A stretch of 64,000 bases of DNA, from NCBI RefSeq assembly GCF_014773365.1, contig NZ_JACWUN010000005.1, positions 124,001 to 188,000 on the forward strand, given 5' to 3'. Shown piece after piece: positions 51,801 to 60,333 of the stretch (positions within the stretch are counted from its first letter, which is position 1; each line of letters begins with the position of its first letter). The notes under the pieces were generated by a model. It saw only the letters and a program-made list of their open reading frames with translations. It ran no database searches and was not told the DNA's origin. Made by a program: the position numbers and the translations under genes. Origin of the DNA: Pelovirga terrestris (GTDB lineage: Bacteria; Desulfobacterota; Desulfuromonadia; Desulfuromonadales; Geopsychrobacteraceae).

Positions 51801-53454
51801 GCTGACTCAGGGCGTGATCGCTGCGTGACGGCACCCCGCCGGCAGACCCCGGCAACGGGTACCAGAGACGCTGAAAGTGGCGCTTGGCCAGGGTCATGGC
51901 GGCGTCGAAACGGATAATGCGAAAACGCCTGGCCACCCGGATGATCAGCTGAATCATCGCCTCACGCATCTGCGGAAGCAGGTAGTTGAGCTGTACCGTA
52001 TCATTCCACGGCAGATGGGTACCGTCGTTGCCGTGGTAGATGTAGCGCACCTCGCCGCTCTGACGGTGCTGGTAACGACAGACAACCGCAGCCTCAGAGT
52101 GGTCGTAATAACCATCTTCAATCTGAATGCTGTAATCCGGGCTGCTGCTCAAATCGGGGCCGGTGAAGCGATAACCGGGATAGGGGGAATAGGATAACTG
52201 GACAAACCAGTCGGGGTGCTCACGCAGCCAGGTCGACTCAATTCCGGTGTGGTTGGTAACCACGTCACAAGCCAGATCGAGCCCGCGCTGCAGGCAGCGA
52301 TGACGCAGTTGCTCAAACGCCGGCTCGCCACCGAGCTTATCATCGATGACATAATCGTCAATGGCATAAGCCGAAGCGGCAACATCCTGTTGGCCGCAGA
52401 GATTTTTTACCTTCAGGGAAGCCTGGGACCGTTTCCAGATACCGATCAACCAGAGGCTGGTAAAACCGTATTCAACCAACGCATCAAGTTCCTCATCGGG
52501 AATCCGGTCAAGGGTATAAATCGGTCGTTGATAGCGTCGTGACAGTTGCTCGAGCCAAACGTAGGTGGATTTGGCGAGCAGCACTGCCCGCGGCATCCAG
52601 GCCAGGTCGGCGGTAAAACCGGCGTATTCATGGTCACCAAAGGTGGCCGGATCAAGCGGCGTGGTATCCGGCGGTCCGGGAAACCCGGGCTTGTGCCCTT
52701 CCACCTCAAACTGCTGGATCGCGGTACTAATCCGCGCCAGCAGTTCCGCCGGCAACAGATCCGCCCAGAGATCACGCAGCAACTGCACCTGGGCATAGAG
52801 GTCCTTGCCTTTACGCAAGGGTTCGAGCAACCGCGCCAGCAAGGTCTGCGGCTGGGCGGCGTAGCCATCATCGAGGGTCGGCAGGGCCTGATCAAGTAAG
52901 ATCAATTGTTGCTCGTAGGCGCTGATCCGGCGCAACTGCAGCTCCTCTTCGGCAAACAGGGAACGTGCGCCGATTAAGGCCGGATTGTGACTCTGAACAT
53001 AAAGCAGCACCAACTCCAGCAACAGATCCAGCCATTCACCACGGTCACCCAGTTGCTCTACATAGGTAGCTGGATCCACCGACTCCAACTGCAGGGGCAA
53101 CGCCGGGAAAAAACCGAAAAATGAGGTGAAGCTGGTCTTCAGTGCCGGCATGGGCAGCTGACGGTCACCAATCTCCATGGCATTTTTGGTCAAGCGACAG
53201 CCACGGCGGCGTAAAAAATCGGTCGCCACCTCACGCAGGATCTGATTCAGGGTTGCCAACAGCTCCAGCTCCGCGGCAGTGATGCCTTGCGCTGACTGAG
53301 CGCGCAGGTGGTCAGCGAGGAGGTGACGCATAAAGGTGCGCCCCGGCAGCTGGTCGTGGCGGAAGTAACTGGTCAGATTGATGGCATCCCAGACCTTACG
53401 GCTGCAGTGAAGGTCAAGGGGATAGTGACGTTGTGAAAAGGATGGTCCTGTCAT
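48817..53454 (-). CDS. GH13 alpha-amylase-family / GT5 glycogen synthase fusion
   Basis: One uninterrupted 1,545-codon frame joins two enzymes. Residues about 1-280 are a helical region I do not recognise. Residues about 300-830 are a GH13 catalytic unit: DVVTNH (397-402), IRFDAAMT with the likely nucleophile Asp517, LLVAEAF with acid/base Glu582, and SNPDEE with Asp643 (the usual NHD is NPD). Residues 830-1050 form another helical linker. Residues 1056-1540 are a full GT5 ADP-glucose-type glycogen synthase: KILFVASEATPFAKSGGLAD near 1057-1076, ISRLDRQKG at 1358, and EPCGLTQMIALKYG at 1437 with RRTGGLADTV. The protein would both build and rework alpha-1,4-glucan. It lies three bases after the GalT-like gene. 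It is called a fusion because the GT5 part is complete and has no internal start with a good ribosome binding site that I could see. Confidence 0.88.
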   Translation of the reverse strand: MTGPSFSQRHYPLDLHCSRKVWDAINLTSYFRHDQLPGRTFMRHLLADHLRAQSAQGITAAELELLATLNQILREVATDFLRRRGCRLTKNAMEIGDRQLPMPALKTSFTSFFGFFPALPLQLESVDPATYVEQLGDRGEWLDLLLELVLLYVQSHNPALIGARSLFAEEELQLRRISAYEQQLILLDQALPTLDDGYAAQPQTLLARLLEPLRKGKDLYAQVQLLRDLWADLLPAELLARISTAIQQFEVEGHKPGFPGPPDTTPLDPATFGDHEYAGFTADLAWMPRAVLLAKSTYVWLEQLSRRYQRPIYTLDRIPDEELDALVEYGFTSLWLIGIWKRSQASLKVKNLCGQQDVAASAYAIDDYVIDDKLGGEPAFEQLRHRCLQRGLDLACDVVTNHTGIESTWLREHPDWFVQLSYSPYPGYRFTGPDLSSSPDYSIQIEDGYYDHSEAAVVCRYQHRQSGEVRYIYHGNDGTHLPWNDTVQLNYLLPQMREAMIQLIIRVARRFRIIRFDAAMTLAKRHFQRLWYPLPGSAGGVPSRSDHALSQQDFNHYFPIEFWRELVDRVQLEAPDTLLVAEAFWLMEGYFVRTLGMHRVYNSAFMNMLMQEENAKYRQTIKNILVFDPAILQRFVNFMSNPDEEPAIEQFGDGDKYFCVATMLATMPGLPMFGHGQIEGLREKYGMEYLAPRWDEPVDKPLLERHRLSIFPLLRQRALFSGADAFQLYDFESVYGVEEDVFVYSNQLDQRRVLVICNNSDKSITGRIAAPVTMAGRAGRDVVDACAIDCRSDFVVLNDLIDNFQYLQPSASLRRGGAFTLAPYSVRVIGSFVPRRDEDGRWQRLWQQHGDRGVRHLWLEHDGLLLEKSWPLLSDLLALPQPQRARRQIRQLLTELVSTYTASPLADMPPDYVLEVLTRGRYPDLPRQQEGYGELAWYLDRAATADGWFQLFDRICNRYPLRPLLGCHYYDFSDWCVHQDLERFCLVLLSYQLFRQGDRITTEPKVMIDSTIELLRVIAGLQRQATRVGYRVDQLLAQLDPRPPLEKPLPAQAGGLKILFVASEATPFAKSGGLADVAGSLPRALRLLGHDVQVVIPAYPQIDKAPAIPRKAPQSVEIVMAGVPRRASLKQAVYDGVPYWFIDTPDLYQRDGLYSGPDGDYPDNGMRFGFFCRALLELARTLKFPPDIIHLHDWQTGLVPVLLKTSYISDPFFAHTRTLLTVHNLGYHGTFPFSLLRQLELPGELTSPAALEYYGNLSLLKGGIVFSDLVNTVSPTYCREIQTVEQGYGLDGLLRERSAHLHGILNGLDERVWNPAQDAALPHNYSSRQLKNKQKCKALLQQELGLEVRADVPLVVVISRLDRQKGINLIETIWPQLLERPLQFCLLGSGTPENMRFWQERQGSNSGQVSINLTFNEGLSRRLYAAADLLLVPSLYEPCGLTQMIALKYGALPLVRRTGGLADTVVDIDEHPAVGNGFVFDHSDPWLLLATIDRALHYYQQPPTWTKLVKRGMRQDFSWLPSAQEYLKLYRYMIGLPALQEETKD

Positions 53455-53457
53455 CTT

Positions 53458-54531
53458 CTATAGTCCTGGCTCGGCACTGCGCAAAAATTCGGCGGCTTCC
53501 TCCGGCGGGGTCGGGTTAATGTGAAAGCCGGAGCCCCACTCAAACCCGGTCAACCTGGTCAATTTAGGGGCCAGCTCGATATGCCAGTGATAATCAAAGG
53601 GGAGAGATTCCCAGTAATCGGGGCGTCCCATGCGTGGATGGCGAGGTGGTGAACTGTGCAGAATCAACGAATAAGCCGGATCGCGCAGGGCAGTGCGCAG
53701 CCGCTGCAGGATATCACGCAGGGTACGCGCCAGCAGGCGCAGCTGCTGGTCACTCTGCTGGGCAAAGTCGTGATGATGGGCCAGAGGCGCAATCATCAAC
53801 TCAAACGGAAAACGCGAAGCATAGGGTGCATACACCAGAAAATTACCATCATCACGCACAATTCGGGATTTATGCTGTTGTTCCTGACGGATCAGGTCAC
53901 ACACCAGACAACGCTCTTTTTGCTGAAAATGTTTGCGGCATTGTTCCAGTTCATGGGAAATCAGGGGCGGCATCAAGGGGACCGCCATCAGCTGGGAATG
54001 AGCGTGGGAAATAGTGGATGAGGTTCCCACCCCATGATTTTTGAAGATAAAGATATAGCGAAAACGGCTGTCCTTACGCAGATCGAGCATACGTGAGCGA
54101 TAGGCTTTGAGCACCTCGGCGATCTGGACTTCGCTCAAATCCGCAAGGGTTTTACCATGATCCGGGGTCTCGACGATCAGTTCGTGGGCGCCAATCCCGT
54201 TCATTCGGTCATAGAGCCCTTCTGCCCGGTTCTCAAGCTCACCTTCAATACGCAGCGCCGGGAACTTGTTGGGGATCACCCGTACCTGCCAGCCCGGCTC
54301 GTTGGGGGCGCTGCCCTGGGGACGGCAGGCCATAATTTCCGGTGGCGTGCGCCCTTCGTGGCCGCTGCATAACGGACAGTTATCCTCCGGCATCTGCAGC
54401 CGCTGATAATCAGAACCTTCCGGCGCACAATCCTCCTGGCGTTTCTGGAGGAATTCCTGCGGGCGACGACTGTGCCCCAGGGTCATGATCACCCAGCTAT
54501 TTTTCAATGGATCCCAACGCAACTCAGACAA
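53458..54531 (-). CDS. GalT-like nucleotidyltransferase (HIT superfamily)
   Basis: A 357-residue protein of the galactose-1-phosphate uridylyltransferase family. Zinc-type CPLC (Cys52/Cys55), a second CLVC (Cys208/Cys211), the active-site ISHAHSQLMAVP with His176-Ala-His178, and YHWHIEL (His316, His318) are visible. The HAH-SQ form recalls the ADP-glucose phosphorylase branch (plant GalT-like enzyme) as much as true GalT, whose motif is HPH-Q. Given glycogen synthase downstream, ADP-glucose or glucose-1-phosphate chemistry is as likely as galactose use; no galK or galE adjoins. The start is TTG. Confidence 0.8.
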   Translation of the reverse strand: MSELRWDPLKNSWVIMTLGHSRRPQEFLQKRQEDCAPEGSDYQRLQMPEDNCPLCSGHEGRTPPEIMACRPQGSAPNEPGWQVRVIPNKFPALRIEGELENRAEGLYDRMNGIGAHELIVETPDHGKTLADLSEVQIAEVLKAYRSRMLDLRKDSRFRYIFIFKNHGVGTSSTISHAHSQLMAVPLMPPLISHELEQCRKHFQQKERCLVCDLIRQEQQHKSRIVRDDGNFLVYAPYASRFPFELMIAPLAHHHDFAQQSDQQLRLLARTLRDILQRLRTALRDPAYSLILHSSPPRHPRMGRPDYWESLPFDYHWHIELAPKLTRLTGFEWGSGFHINPTPPEEAAEFLRSAEPGL

Positions 54532-54552
54532 GGTATCTATCCTTTCAGACGG

Positions 54553-56694
54553 TTAAACCGACCAGTTTTCTTCATCAAGGGCACTGCCACGATAACATAA
54601 AACCGCATCCCCTTCCGTTGGCCAACGACCATTTTCCCGTTGTTGGCGAACAACATGACAACTGATGCGGATACTCTGGCCCTGCTCCAGTTGCAATAAC
54701 TCGATCGGCACCGCCAACTCGAGGATCTTGTCGGAGGCCCCCCGACCACCGGGCACCTGTTTGCCGTCGATCAGCACCTTGACCTTATTGTCGGTAAAAC
54801 TGAAACAGACATGAAAAATGCCGCTGCCGTTGAGGCGCAATTCAAAGTAACCGTCTTTACCGCACAGGCGCCTGAGCAGATCAGACTGATCGATACGAAA
54901 ATAGAGATGCTCATTATCATAACCGTAATAAAGATGGTCCAGGCCTTCGCGGCCGCTGTACATGGCCCCGCCAACGGCGAGGTCGATACAGCCGGTTGCC
55001 AGCCACTCGAAATAATCACCGATGCGCCCGTCAATACTCGGAGTGAAACAGGCCGATGGTTCATAACCACCGGTGACGGTCCTCACGCCGGGCTTGATTC
55101 GCTGTTGCAGGCTCGCCGGCACCGGCAATCCTTTGAGGTGATACATCCCCTCCAGATGCAGACGAAATAAACGGTCAAAAATATCGGCCTGTAAACTGGA
55201 ATGCTCATCGCCGAACCACCAGAACCAATCACTGCCTTCAGCCCGCAGGAGCTCCTGCACCAGATCGCTCAGCGGTTCCTGCGGGTTAGCCAGGGCATCA
55301 GTCACCTCGGTGGTGATACAGTCGCGGCGCGCCTGATAGAGCAGCTGCCAGGCGACGTTATCCTCGGGGTGGCCGATCCAGGTGGTAAAATCTGAGCGGA
55401 TCCAGGATCCGGCGGCCAGCCGCGTTAAGGGCTCCGGCCTGCTCTGCTCCAAAGCCTCGCCAACTGTGTTCATAACAAACTGGTCGTCCTGGTCAAGCAT
55501 CTGGTAAAGATCGCGCAAAAAGGGGTAACCATTGTCGGCATAGCGCTCCCAGCAGTTTTCACCATCAAGGATGATAGCCACCGTTCCACCTGGAGCCATC
55601 CGGGCAATCTGGCGCAGGCGCTGCTGGATATCTGCTACCGCTTCAGACGCCTTCCAGGTGGCGTAAAGAAAGCCGACCCGATCAGACAATTCGCGATCGC
55701 GGAAGATCAGGGGCAACCCCTCATACTCATAAAATCGGTACAGCCGACCGCGATCACGCAGACCACCATCCAGGCTGCGCGCCAGGATGTCCTCATCGGT
55801 CGCCGCCCACAAAGCCCCCTCTTCCTGCATCAGCAGCGCTGCTTCATGGCTAACGCCCCCTTCTGCCGGCCACATGCCACGGCGGCGCTTGCCAAAAAAA
55901 CGCTCTGCGGTACGCAATCCTTCGCGTACCTGCAAGCGCGCATCCTCCGGATAGCGAAAATCAGCGGCCGGCAACGGCAATCCCGGCGACGGCTCCCACG
56001 CGCTTTGCAGATTACATAACAGGGGCAGAATCGGATGAGCATAGGGGGTTATGGTAATTTCAATCAGGCCGTCCGCTTCCAGCTCCCGGTGAAAATCGAT
56101 GATGCGGGCGATCTCCTCATGGCACACCAGCAGCAGCTGGTGCTTCTGCTCTTCATGATAGAGCCCGCCACGCTCAAGCAAGGCACTGACCAGGGATGAG
56201 CGTTGGCGCAGATGATAACCGGTCCAGGCCAGCAGAAAACAGACCTGCAGATCGAGGATATCCTGAGGGCTGAAGCTCTCGGCCCGTGGCTCAAGGGTCC
56301 CCCGCTGCAGATAGAGTTGGTGATAACGGCGGTTGGGCAGGATCTGGGTCTCGATGTTAACGGAAAAAAATTGTTCAACCACGAATTGCCGCTCTGCATC
56401 CGATAGTTTGTCAGCCGGCCGGGCGATCAATTCGAGCCAACGGTCCTGATCCTTGCCGCCGGCATAACGTTCAAGTTGCTCCAGCAAAGAGGGAACCAGA
56501 TTAACCGTCACCCTGGCCTTGGTTTGAGCCACGGTTTCAAGCATTTCGCCATAATCTTTTAAGCCATGCAGCCAGGTCCAGGGAAGCAGGGTCTGACCAC
56601 CGACCGGATCACGGTAGTCAGGTTGATGCATATGCCAGAGAATACAGACTTTCAGTTGTGCCGGGGAGGCAGTAGAAACATCAGGAGAAGCCAT
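54553..56694 (-). CDS. Glycoside hydrolase family 57 protein
   Basis: A 713-residue GH57 protein, cytoplasmic (no signal peptide). Family motifs are CILWHMHQPDYRDP (residues 17-30), AHPILPLL (219-226), MWPAEGGVS with the likely nucleophile Glu278, and FRDRELSD with the likely acid Asp333. GH57 members include alpha-amylases, 4-alpha-glucanotransferases and branching enzymes, and the exact activity is not clear. Residues about 560-713 form an extra beta-rich domain (GSGIFHVCFSFTDNKVKVLI region) of the kind found in related long GH57 proteins. It is the first gene of the run, with galT 21 bases behind. Confidence 0.88.
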   Translation of the reverse strand: MASPDVSTASPAQLKVCILWHMHQPDYRDPVGGQTLLPWTWLHGLKDYGEMLETVAQTKARVTVNLVPSLLEQLERYAGGKDQDRWLELIARPADKLSDAERQFVVEQFFSVNIETQILPNRRYHQLYLQRGTLEPRAESFSPQDILDLQVCFLLAWTGYHLRQRSSLVSALLERGGLYHEEQKHQLLLVCHEEIARIIDFHRELEADGLIEITITPYAHPILPLLCNLQSAWEPSPGLPLPAADFRYPEDARLQVREGLRTAERFFGKRRRGMWPAEGGVSHEAALLMQEEGALWAATDEDILARSLDGGLRDRGRLYRFYEYEGLPLIFRDRELSDRVGFLYATWKASEAVADIQQRLRQIARMAPGGTVAIILDGENCWERYADNGYPFLRDLYQMLDQDDQFVMNTVGEALEQSRPEPLTRLAAGSWIRSDFTTWIGHPEDNVAWQLLYQARRDCITTEVTDALANPQEPLSDLVQELLRAEGSDWFWWFGDEHSSLQADIFDRLFRLHLEGMYHLKGLPVPASLQQRIKPGVRTVTGGYEPSACFTPSIDGRIGDYFEWLATGCIDLAVGGAMYSGREGLDHLYYGYDNEHLYFRIDQSDLLRRLCGKDGYFELRLNGSGIFHVCFSFTDNKVKVLIDGKQVPGGRGASDKILELAVPIELLQLEQGQSIRISCHVVRQQRENGRWPTEGDAVLCYRGSALDEENWSV

Positions 56695-56783
56695 GTCAGT
56701 CCTTTTGCAACCAGAGGTTGGCGCATGAAGCGGTGAAGAGATTCTGCGCAGGCAACGAAGAATCAGTCCATTAAAGCCACGAC

Positions 56784-56809
56784 ATGTTGTTAGATCATGT
56801 TGCTAGATA
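56784..56809. repeat. Tandem 13-bp direct repeat upstream of the GH57 gene
   Basis: ATGTTGTTAGATC is followed at once by ATGTTGCTAGATA (11 of 13 identical), about 90 bases upstream of the GH57 start and in the 274-base region shared with the divergent YhcC gene. Two adjacent helical turns of a binding site would look like this; the role is unproven. Confidence 0.4.
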
Positions 56810-56968
56810 ACCATCAGGCAAGCTTGATACGCGCATCCGATCAAGGGTGCCGTTGTGCAGTGTAACAATTTTTTCCCGGGGATGTCACTTAATCCCCGCA
56901 TATTTATTCTGCCTTGATTGCCTAATTAACACCTTGCCCAGATGTAACGAGGCTGGCATAGTTGCATC

Positions 56969-57910
56969 ATGCGCAAAGAGAAAATGCTCCTCTACTCAAC
57001 CTATCTTAAACATCGCTTCGGGGGGCGGGTTCACAAGATTTCCGTTGATGCCGGCTTTGGCTGTCCTAACCGCGCCAACGGGCGCGATGGTCACGGATGC
57101 ATCTTTTGTGACAGCTCCGGCTCAGCGGCGGTGGGCATTGCCCGTCAGGTCAGCATTAGGCAGCAACTGGAGCAGGCCAAGGCACTGATGCAGCGTAAAT
57201 ACCGAGCCAAATGGTTTATTGCCTACTTCCAACCCTACTCCAACACCTTTGCCCCCCTCGCGCAACTGCGGCGCTGTTATGATCAGGCCCTGAAGGTCGA
57301 CAAAGTGGTCGGTCTGGCCGTCGGGACGCGACCCGACTGCGTAGACGATGGGGTGCTGGACCTGCTGGCCGAATATCATCGGCGCACCTATTTGTGGCTC
57401 GAGCTGGGTCTGCAGAGCAGCCACGACCGGACCCTTGCCTATCTGGGTCGTGGTCACGATTATGCCTGTTTCCTCGATGCCTATCAGCGTGCCAAAACGC
57501 GCGGTCTGCGTGTCTGCGTTCACCTGATTATCGGTCTGCCCGGTGAAAGCCGTGACGACATCCTGCAGACTGCGCGGGAAATGGCCGGACTCGGGGTTGA
57601 CGGCATCAAACTGCACCTGCTCCACGTTTTACGTGGCACCCCCTTGGGCGACAGGTATCTGGCCGGTGAGATCAACACCCTGGCAAGGGAGGAGTATGTC
57701 CAGCTGGCGGTCGATGTGATTGAGTGCCTGCCGCCCCACACCCTGATTCAGCGCCTGACCGGCGACGGCCCACGCGAACTGTTACTGGCGCCATTGTGGT
57801 CACTTAATAAATGGGAGGTGCTCAATGCGATTGGGGCGGAGCTTGAACGGCGGGGAACCCGCCAGGGGAGTCATTTCCCAGGTACAAAATCCCGTACCTG
57901 CGATTTGTAA
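56969..57910 (+). CDS. YhcC family radical SAM protein (TIGR01212)
   Basis: A 313-residue radical SAM protein of the YhcC/Elp3-related group. After KHRFGGRVHKISVDAGFGC the iron-sulfur ligands are Cys32, Cys44 and Cys47 (GCIFCDSS), the spaced form typical of this family rather than CxxxCxxC. It continues with WFIAYFQPYSNTFAPLAQLR, WLELGLQSSHDRTLAYLGRG and IIGLPGESRDDILQTAREMA. The target is unknown. The start lacks a strong ribosome binding site; a TTGCCC-17-CATAGT element ends six bases before the ATG, so a leaderless message is possible, and a second ATG five codons in is an alternative. Confidence 0.85.
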   Translation: MRKEKMLLYSTYLKHRFGGRVHKISVDAGFGCPNRANGRDGHGCIFCDSSGSAAVGIARQVSIRQQLEQAKALMQRKYRAKWFIAYFQPYSNTFAPLAQLRRCYDQALKVDKVVGLAVGTRPDCVDDGVLDLLAEYHRRTYLWLELGLQSSHDRTLAYLGRGHDYACFLDAYQRAKTRGLRVCVHLIIGLPGESRDDILQTAREMAGLGVDGIKLHLLHVLRGTPLGDRYLAGEINTLAREEYVQLAVDVIECLPPHTLIQRLTGDGPRELLLAPLWSLNKWEVLNAIGAELERRGTRQGSHFPGTKSRTCDL

Positions 57911-57950
57911 AAAACAAGGACGCAGTCCCGTTCCGCAAAGGATGAAACCT

Positions 57951-58076
57951 TCAGGCCGGGTTGCTGTTGGTCGTTACCACTGTTGATCGGTCTGGTTCGG
58001 GGGTCGCCCCGCTCCAGGAAATCAATAGCAGTGAAGCCCAGAGTATGCTGATAATAACTATTGCCATTCGAAACAT
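57951..58076 (-). CDS. Possible 41-residue membrane or secreted peptide
   Basis: In the 340-base gap between YhcC and the helicase, the minus strand reads MFRMAIVIISILWASLLLIS and then a polar Pro/Ser/Thr tail. The first 22 residues would be a signal or anchor helix. There is no clear ribosome binding site, but TTGATT (58107-58112), a 17-base spacer and TAGATT (58084-58089) end seven bases before the ATG, which would give a leaderless transcript. Nothing else is seen in this gap. Confidence 0.3.
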   Translation of the reverse strand: MFRMAIVIISILWASLLLISWSGATPEPDRSTVVTTNSNPA

Positions 58077-58251
58077 GGCGCGCAATCTAGCAGAAGCCTG
58101 TGCGAGAATCAACTGTTTTACTCACGATTCTCTTTTTATCCTCAAACCTTAAATCAACCTTCGGAAGCTTCACCGGCGACCACCCCCTTGACCCACAGGA
58201 GGTTCTCGGGTATCAGATAGGTCCACTATTTCACTGCGCAGGCATGCCACC

Positions 58252-60288
58252 ATGTTCGATCTGAACCAACTCAATCCTCAGCAGCGTCAGGCCGTGACCC
58301 ATGGCGCCGGGCCGTTGCTGCTACTCGCCGGCGCCGGCTCGGGCAAAACCCGGGTCATTACCTGCCGTATTGCCCACCTGGTGCAGCAAGGCACCAGCCC
58401 CGAGCAGATTCTGGCGGTGACCTTTACCAACAAGGCGGCGCGGGAGATGCGCGAACGGGTGCAGGAGATGACCGGCCGCAACGCCGTCAAGGGGATGACC
58501 ATCTCCACCTTTCATTCCCTTGGTGTGCAGATTCTCAAAAGCCACATCGATCGCCTCGGTTTCAAGCGCAACTTCTCCATCTATGCCACCAGTGACCAGC
58601 TGCGCCTGGTCCGTGAATTGCTGCGCGAAGCCGGAGCGGACAGCAGCAACCGCGATGCTGAACAGATGATCTGGCGAATTTCAGCGGCCAAGAATCGCCT
58701 GATTGACGCCGGCCAGTATCAGCCCACCCTACGTGACCCCCTCTCACATCTGGTCGCCACTATCTACCCCCGCTATCAAAAAGCTCTAAAAGCCTACAAT
58801 GCGGTTGATTTTGACGATCTGTTACTGTTGACCGTCCGCCTGCTCGAGGGTCAAAGCGAGCTTCTGGCGCACTACCAACAGCGCTTTGTCTACCAGATGG
58901 TCGACGAATATCAGGACACCAACCCGGTCCAGTACCAACTGCTCAAGCTGCTGGCCGGCGGCCACAAAAACCTCTGTGTTGTCGGTGATGATGATCAGTC
59001 TATCTACGCCTTTCGCGGTGCCGATATCAGCAATATCCTCGATTTTGAAAAAGACTTTCCCGGCACGCGGATCATCAAGCTGGAGCAGAACTATCGTTCC
59101 AGCGCCACCATTCTGGCGGCTGCCAACCAGCTGATTGCCAACAACCGCCAGCGCCGTCCCAAAACCCTGTGGACCAGCAGCCCGGCAGGGTACGCCATCG
59201 ATTATCTGCGCTGTGAGGATAGTGAGGATGAAGCACGACAGGTGGTCGAACTGATCCATGCCGAGACCTTCCGACATCAGCGCAAGTTCAGCGACTTTGC
59301 CATTCTGTATCGCACCAACACCCAGTCGCGCGCCTTTGAGGAACAGCTGCGCTACGACAACATCCCCTATGTCCTGATTGGAGGGCAACAGTTTTTCGAC
59401 CGCAAGGAGATCCGCGATCTGGTCGCCTACCTGCGCACTATCCTCAACCCTGCCGATGAAGTGAATCTGCTGCGCATCATCAACTACCCCAAGCGCGGAA
59501 TCGGGGAAAACAGCATCGATCAGATCATCCGTCGATCGGCCGAACAGAACGCCGGCATCTGGCAGCTTTTACAGCAACCGGAACAGTTTGACGGCATAGG
59601 GCAAAAGACCCTGACCGCCATTGCAGAGTTTGTCGCGCTGATTAAAAGCTATCAGAGCACGTTCAAAAATCCTCTGCGCCTGCTCGACACCCTGCGCCAG
59701 CTGCTGAACGAGCTCAAGCTGGCTGATGAAATCTACCGTCAGGAAAAAGATCCCCAAACCGCCCAGCGCCGGATTGAAAACCAGAACGAAATCCTCAACT
59801 CCCTCGGCGCTTATATTGAACGCAACGAACGTCCCAGTCTTGCCGGCTTTGTCGATGCTATTTCCCTGCTCGATGCTGATCCCGCCGGCAAGGACGACAA
59901 GGAGAAGTTGCTGTCCGGCAACACGGTGACGCTGATGAGTCTGCACTCAAGCAAGGGGCTGGAGTTTCCGGTGGTTTTTCTGGCAGGAATGGAGGAGGGC
60001 TTTTTGCCGCACAAAAAGTCCCTGGATGTCACCTGTGATATCGACGAAGAACGGCGACTCTGCTATGTTGGTATTACCCGCGCCGAGCAACGGCTGGTCC
60101 TGCTGGGCGCCCGTCAACGCCGCAAACATGGCAAGCTGGAACTACGTGAACCAAGCCGCTTTCTGGCGGAGCTACCGCAACAACTGCTGGCGACCCGTCA
60201 GGCCGGGGTTCCCGCCGACGACGGGGAAGAACAGCAGGAAAAAAGCGCCAATCAGTTTTTTCAGCAGATGCAGCAACTGCTGGGGTAA
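58252..60288 (+). CDS. ATP-dependent DNA helicase, UvrD/Rep family
   Basis: A superfamily 1A 3'-5' helicase, 678 residues, close in length to Rep and PcrA. Motifs in order: Q motif LNPQQRQAV, Walker A AGAGSGKT (residues 26-33), TFTNKAAREM (Ia), VDEYQDTN (II, 217-224), GDDDQSIYAFRGA (III), LEQNYRSSATIL (IV), LMSLHSSKGLEFPVVFLAG (V) and YVGITRA (VI). Rep is favoured by the DEYQDTN motif and the overall length, but UvrD/PcrA cannot be excluded. Confidence 0.93.
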   Translation: MFDLNQLNPQQRQAVTHGAGPLLLLAGAGSGKTRVITCRIAHLVQQGTSPEQILAVTFTNKAAREMRERVQEMTGRNAVKGMTISTFHSLGVQILKSHIDRLGFKRNFSIYATSDQLRLVRELLREAGADSSNRDAEQMIWRISAAKNRLIDAGQYQPTLRDPLSHLVATIYPRYQKALKAYNAVDFDDLLLLTVRLLEGQSELLAHYQQRFVYQMVDEYQDTNPVQYQLLKLLAGGHKNLCVVGDDDQSIYAFRGADISNILDFEKDFPGTRIIKLEQNYRSSATILAAANQLIANNRQRRPKTLWTSSPAGYAIDYLRCEDSEDEARQVVELIHAETFRHQRKFSDFAILYRTNTQSRAFEEQLRYDNIPYVLIGGQQFFDRKEIRDLVAYLRTILNPADEVNLLRIINYPKRGIGENSIDQIIRRSAEQNAGIWQLLQQPEQFDGIGQKTLTAIAEFVALIKSYQSTFKNPLRLLDTLRQLLNELKLADEIYRQEKDPQTAQRRIENQNEILNSLGAYIERNERPSLAGFVDAISLLDADPAGKDDKEKLLSGNTVTLMSLHSSKGLEFPVVFLAGMEEGFLPHKKSLDVTCDIDEERRLCYVGITRAEQRLVLLGARQRRKHGKLELREPSRFLAELPQQLLATRQAGVPADDGEEQQEKSANQFFQQMQQLLG

Positions 60289-60333
60289 GCTGGGCGCTAC
60301 GCAATATCACCTTGTTATCAGGAGTCGTTGATT

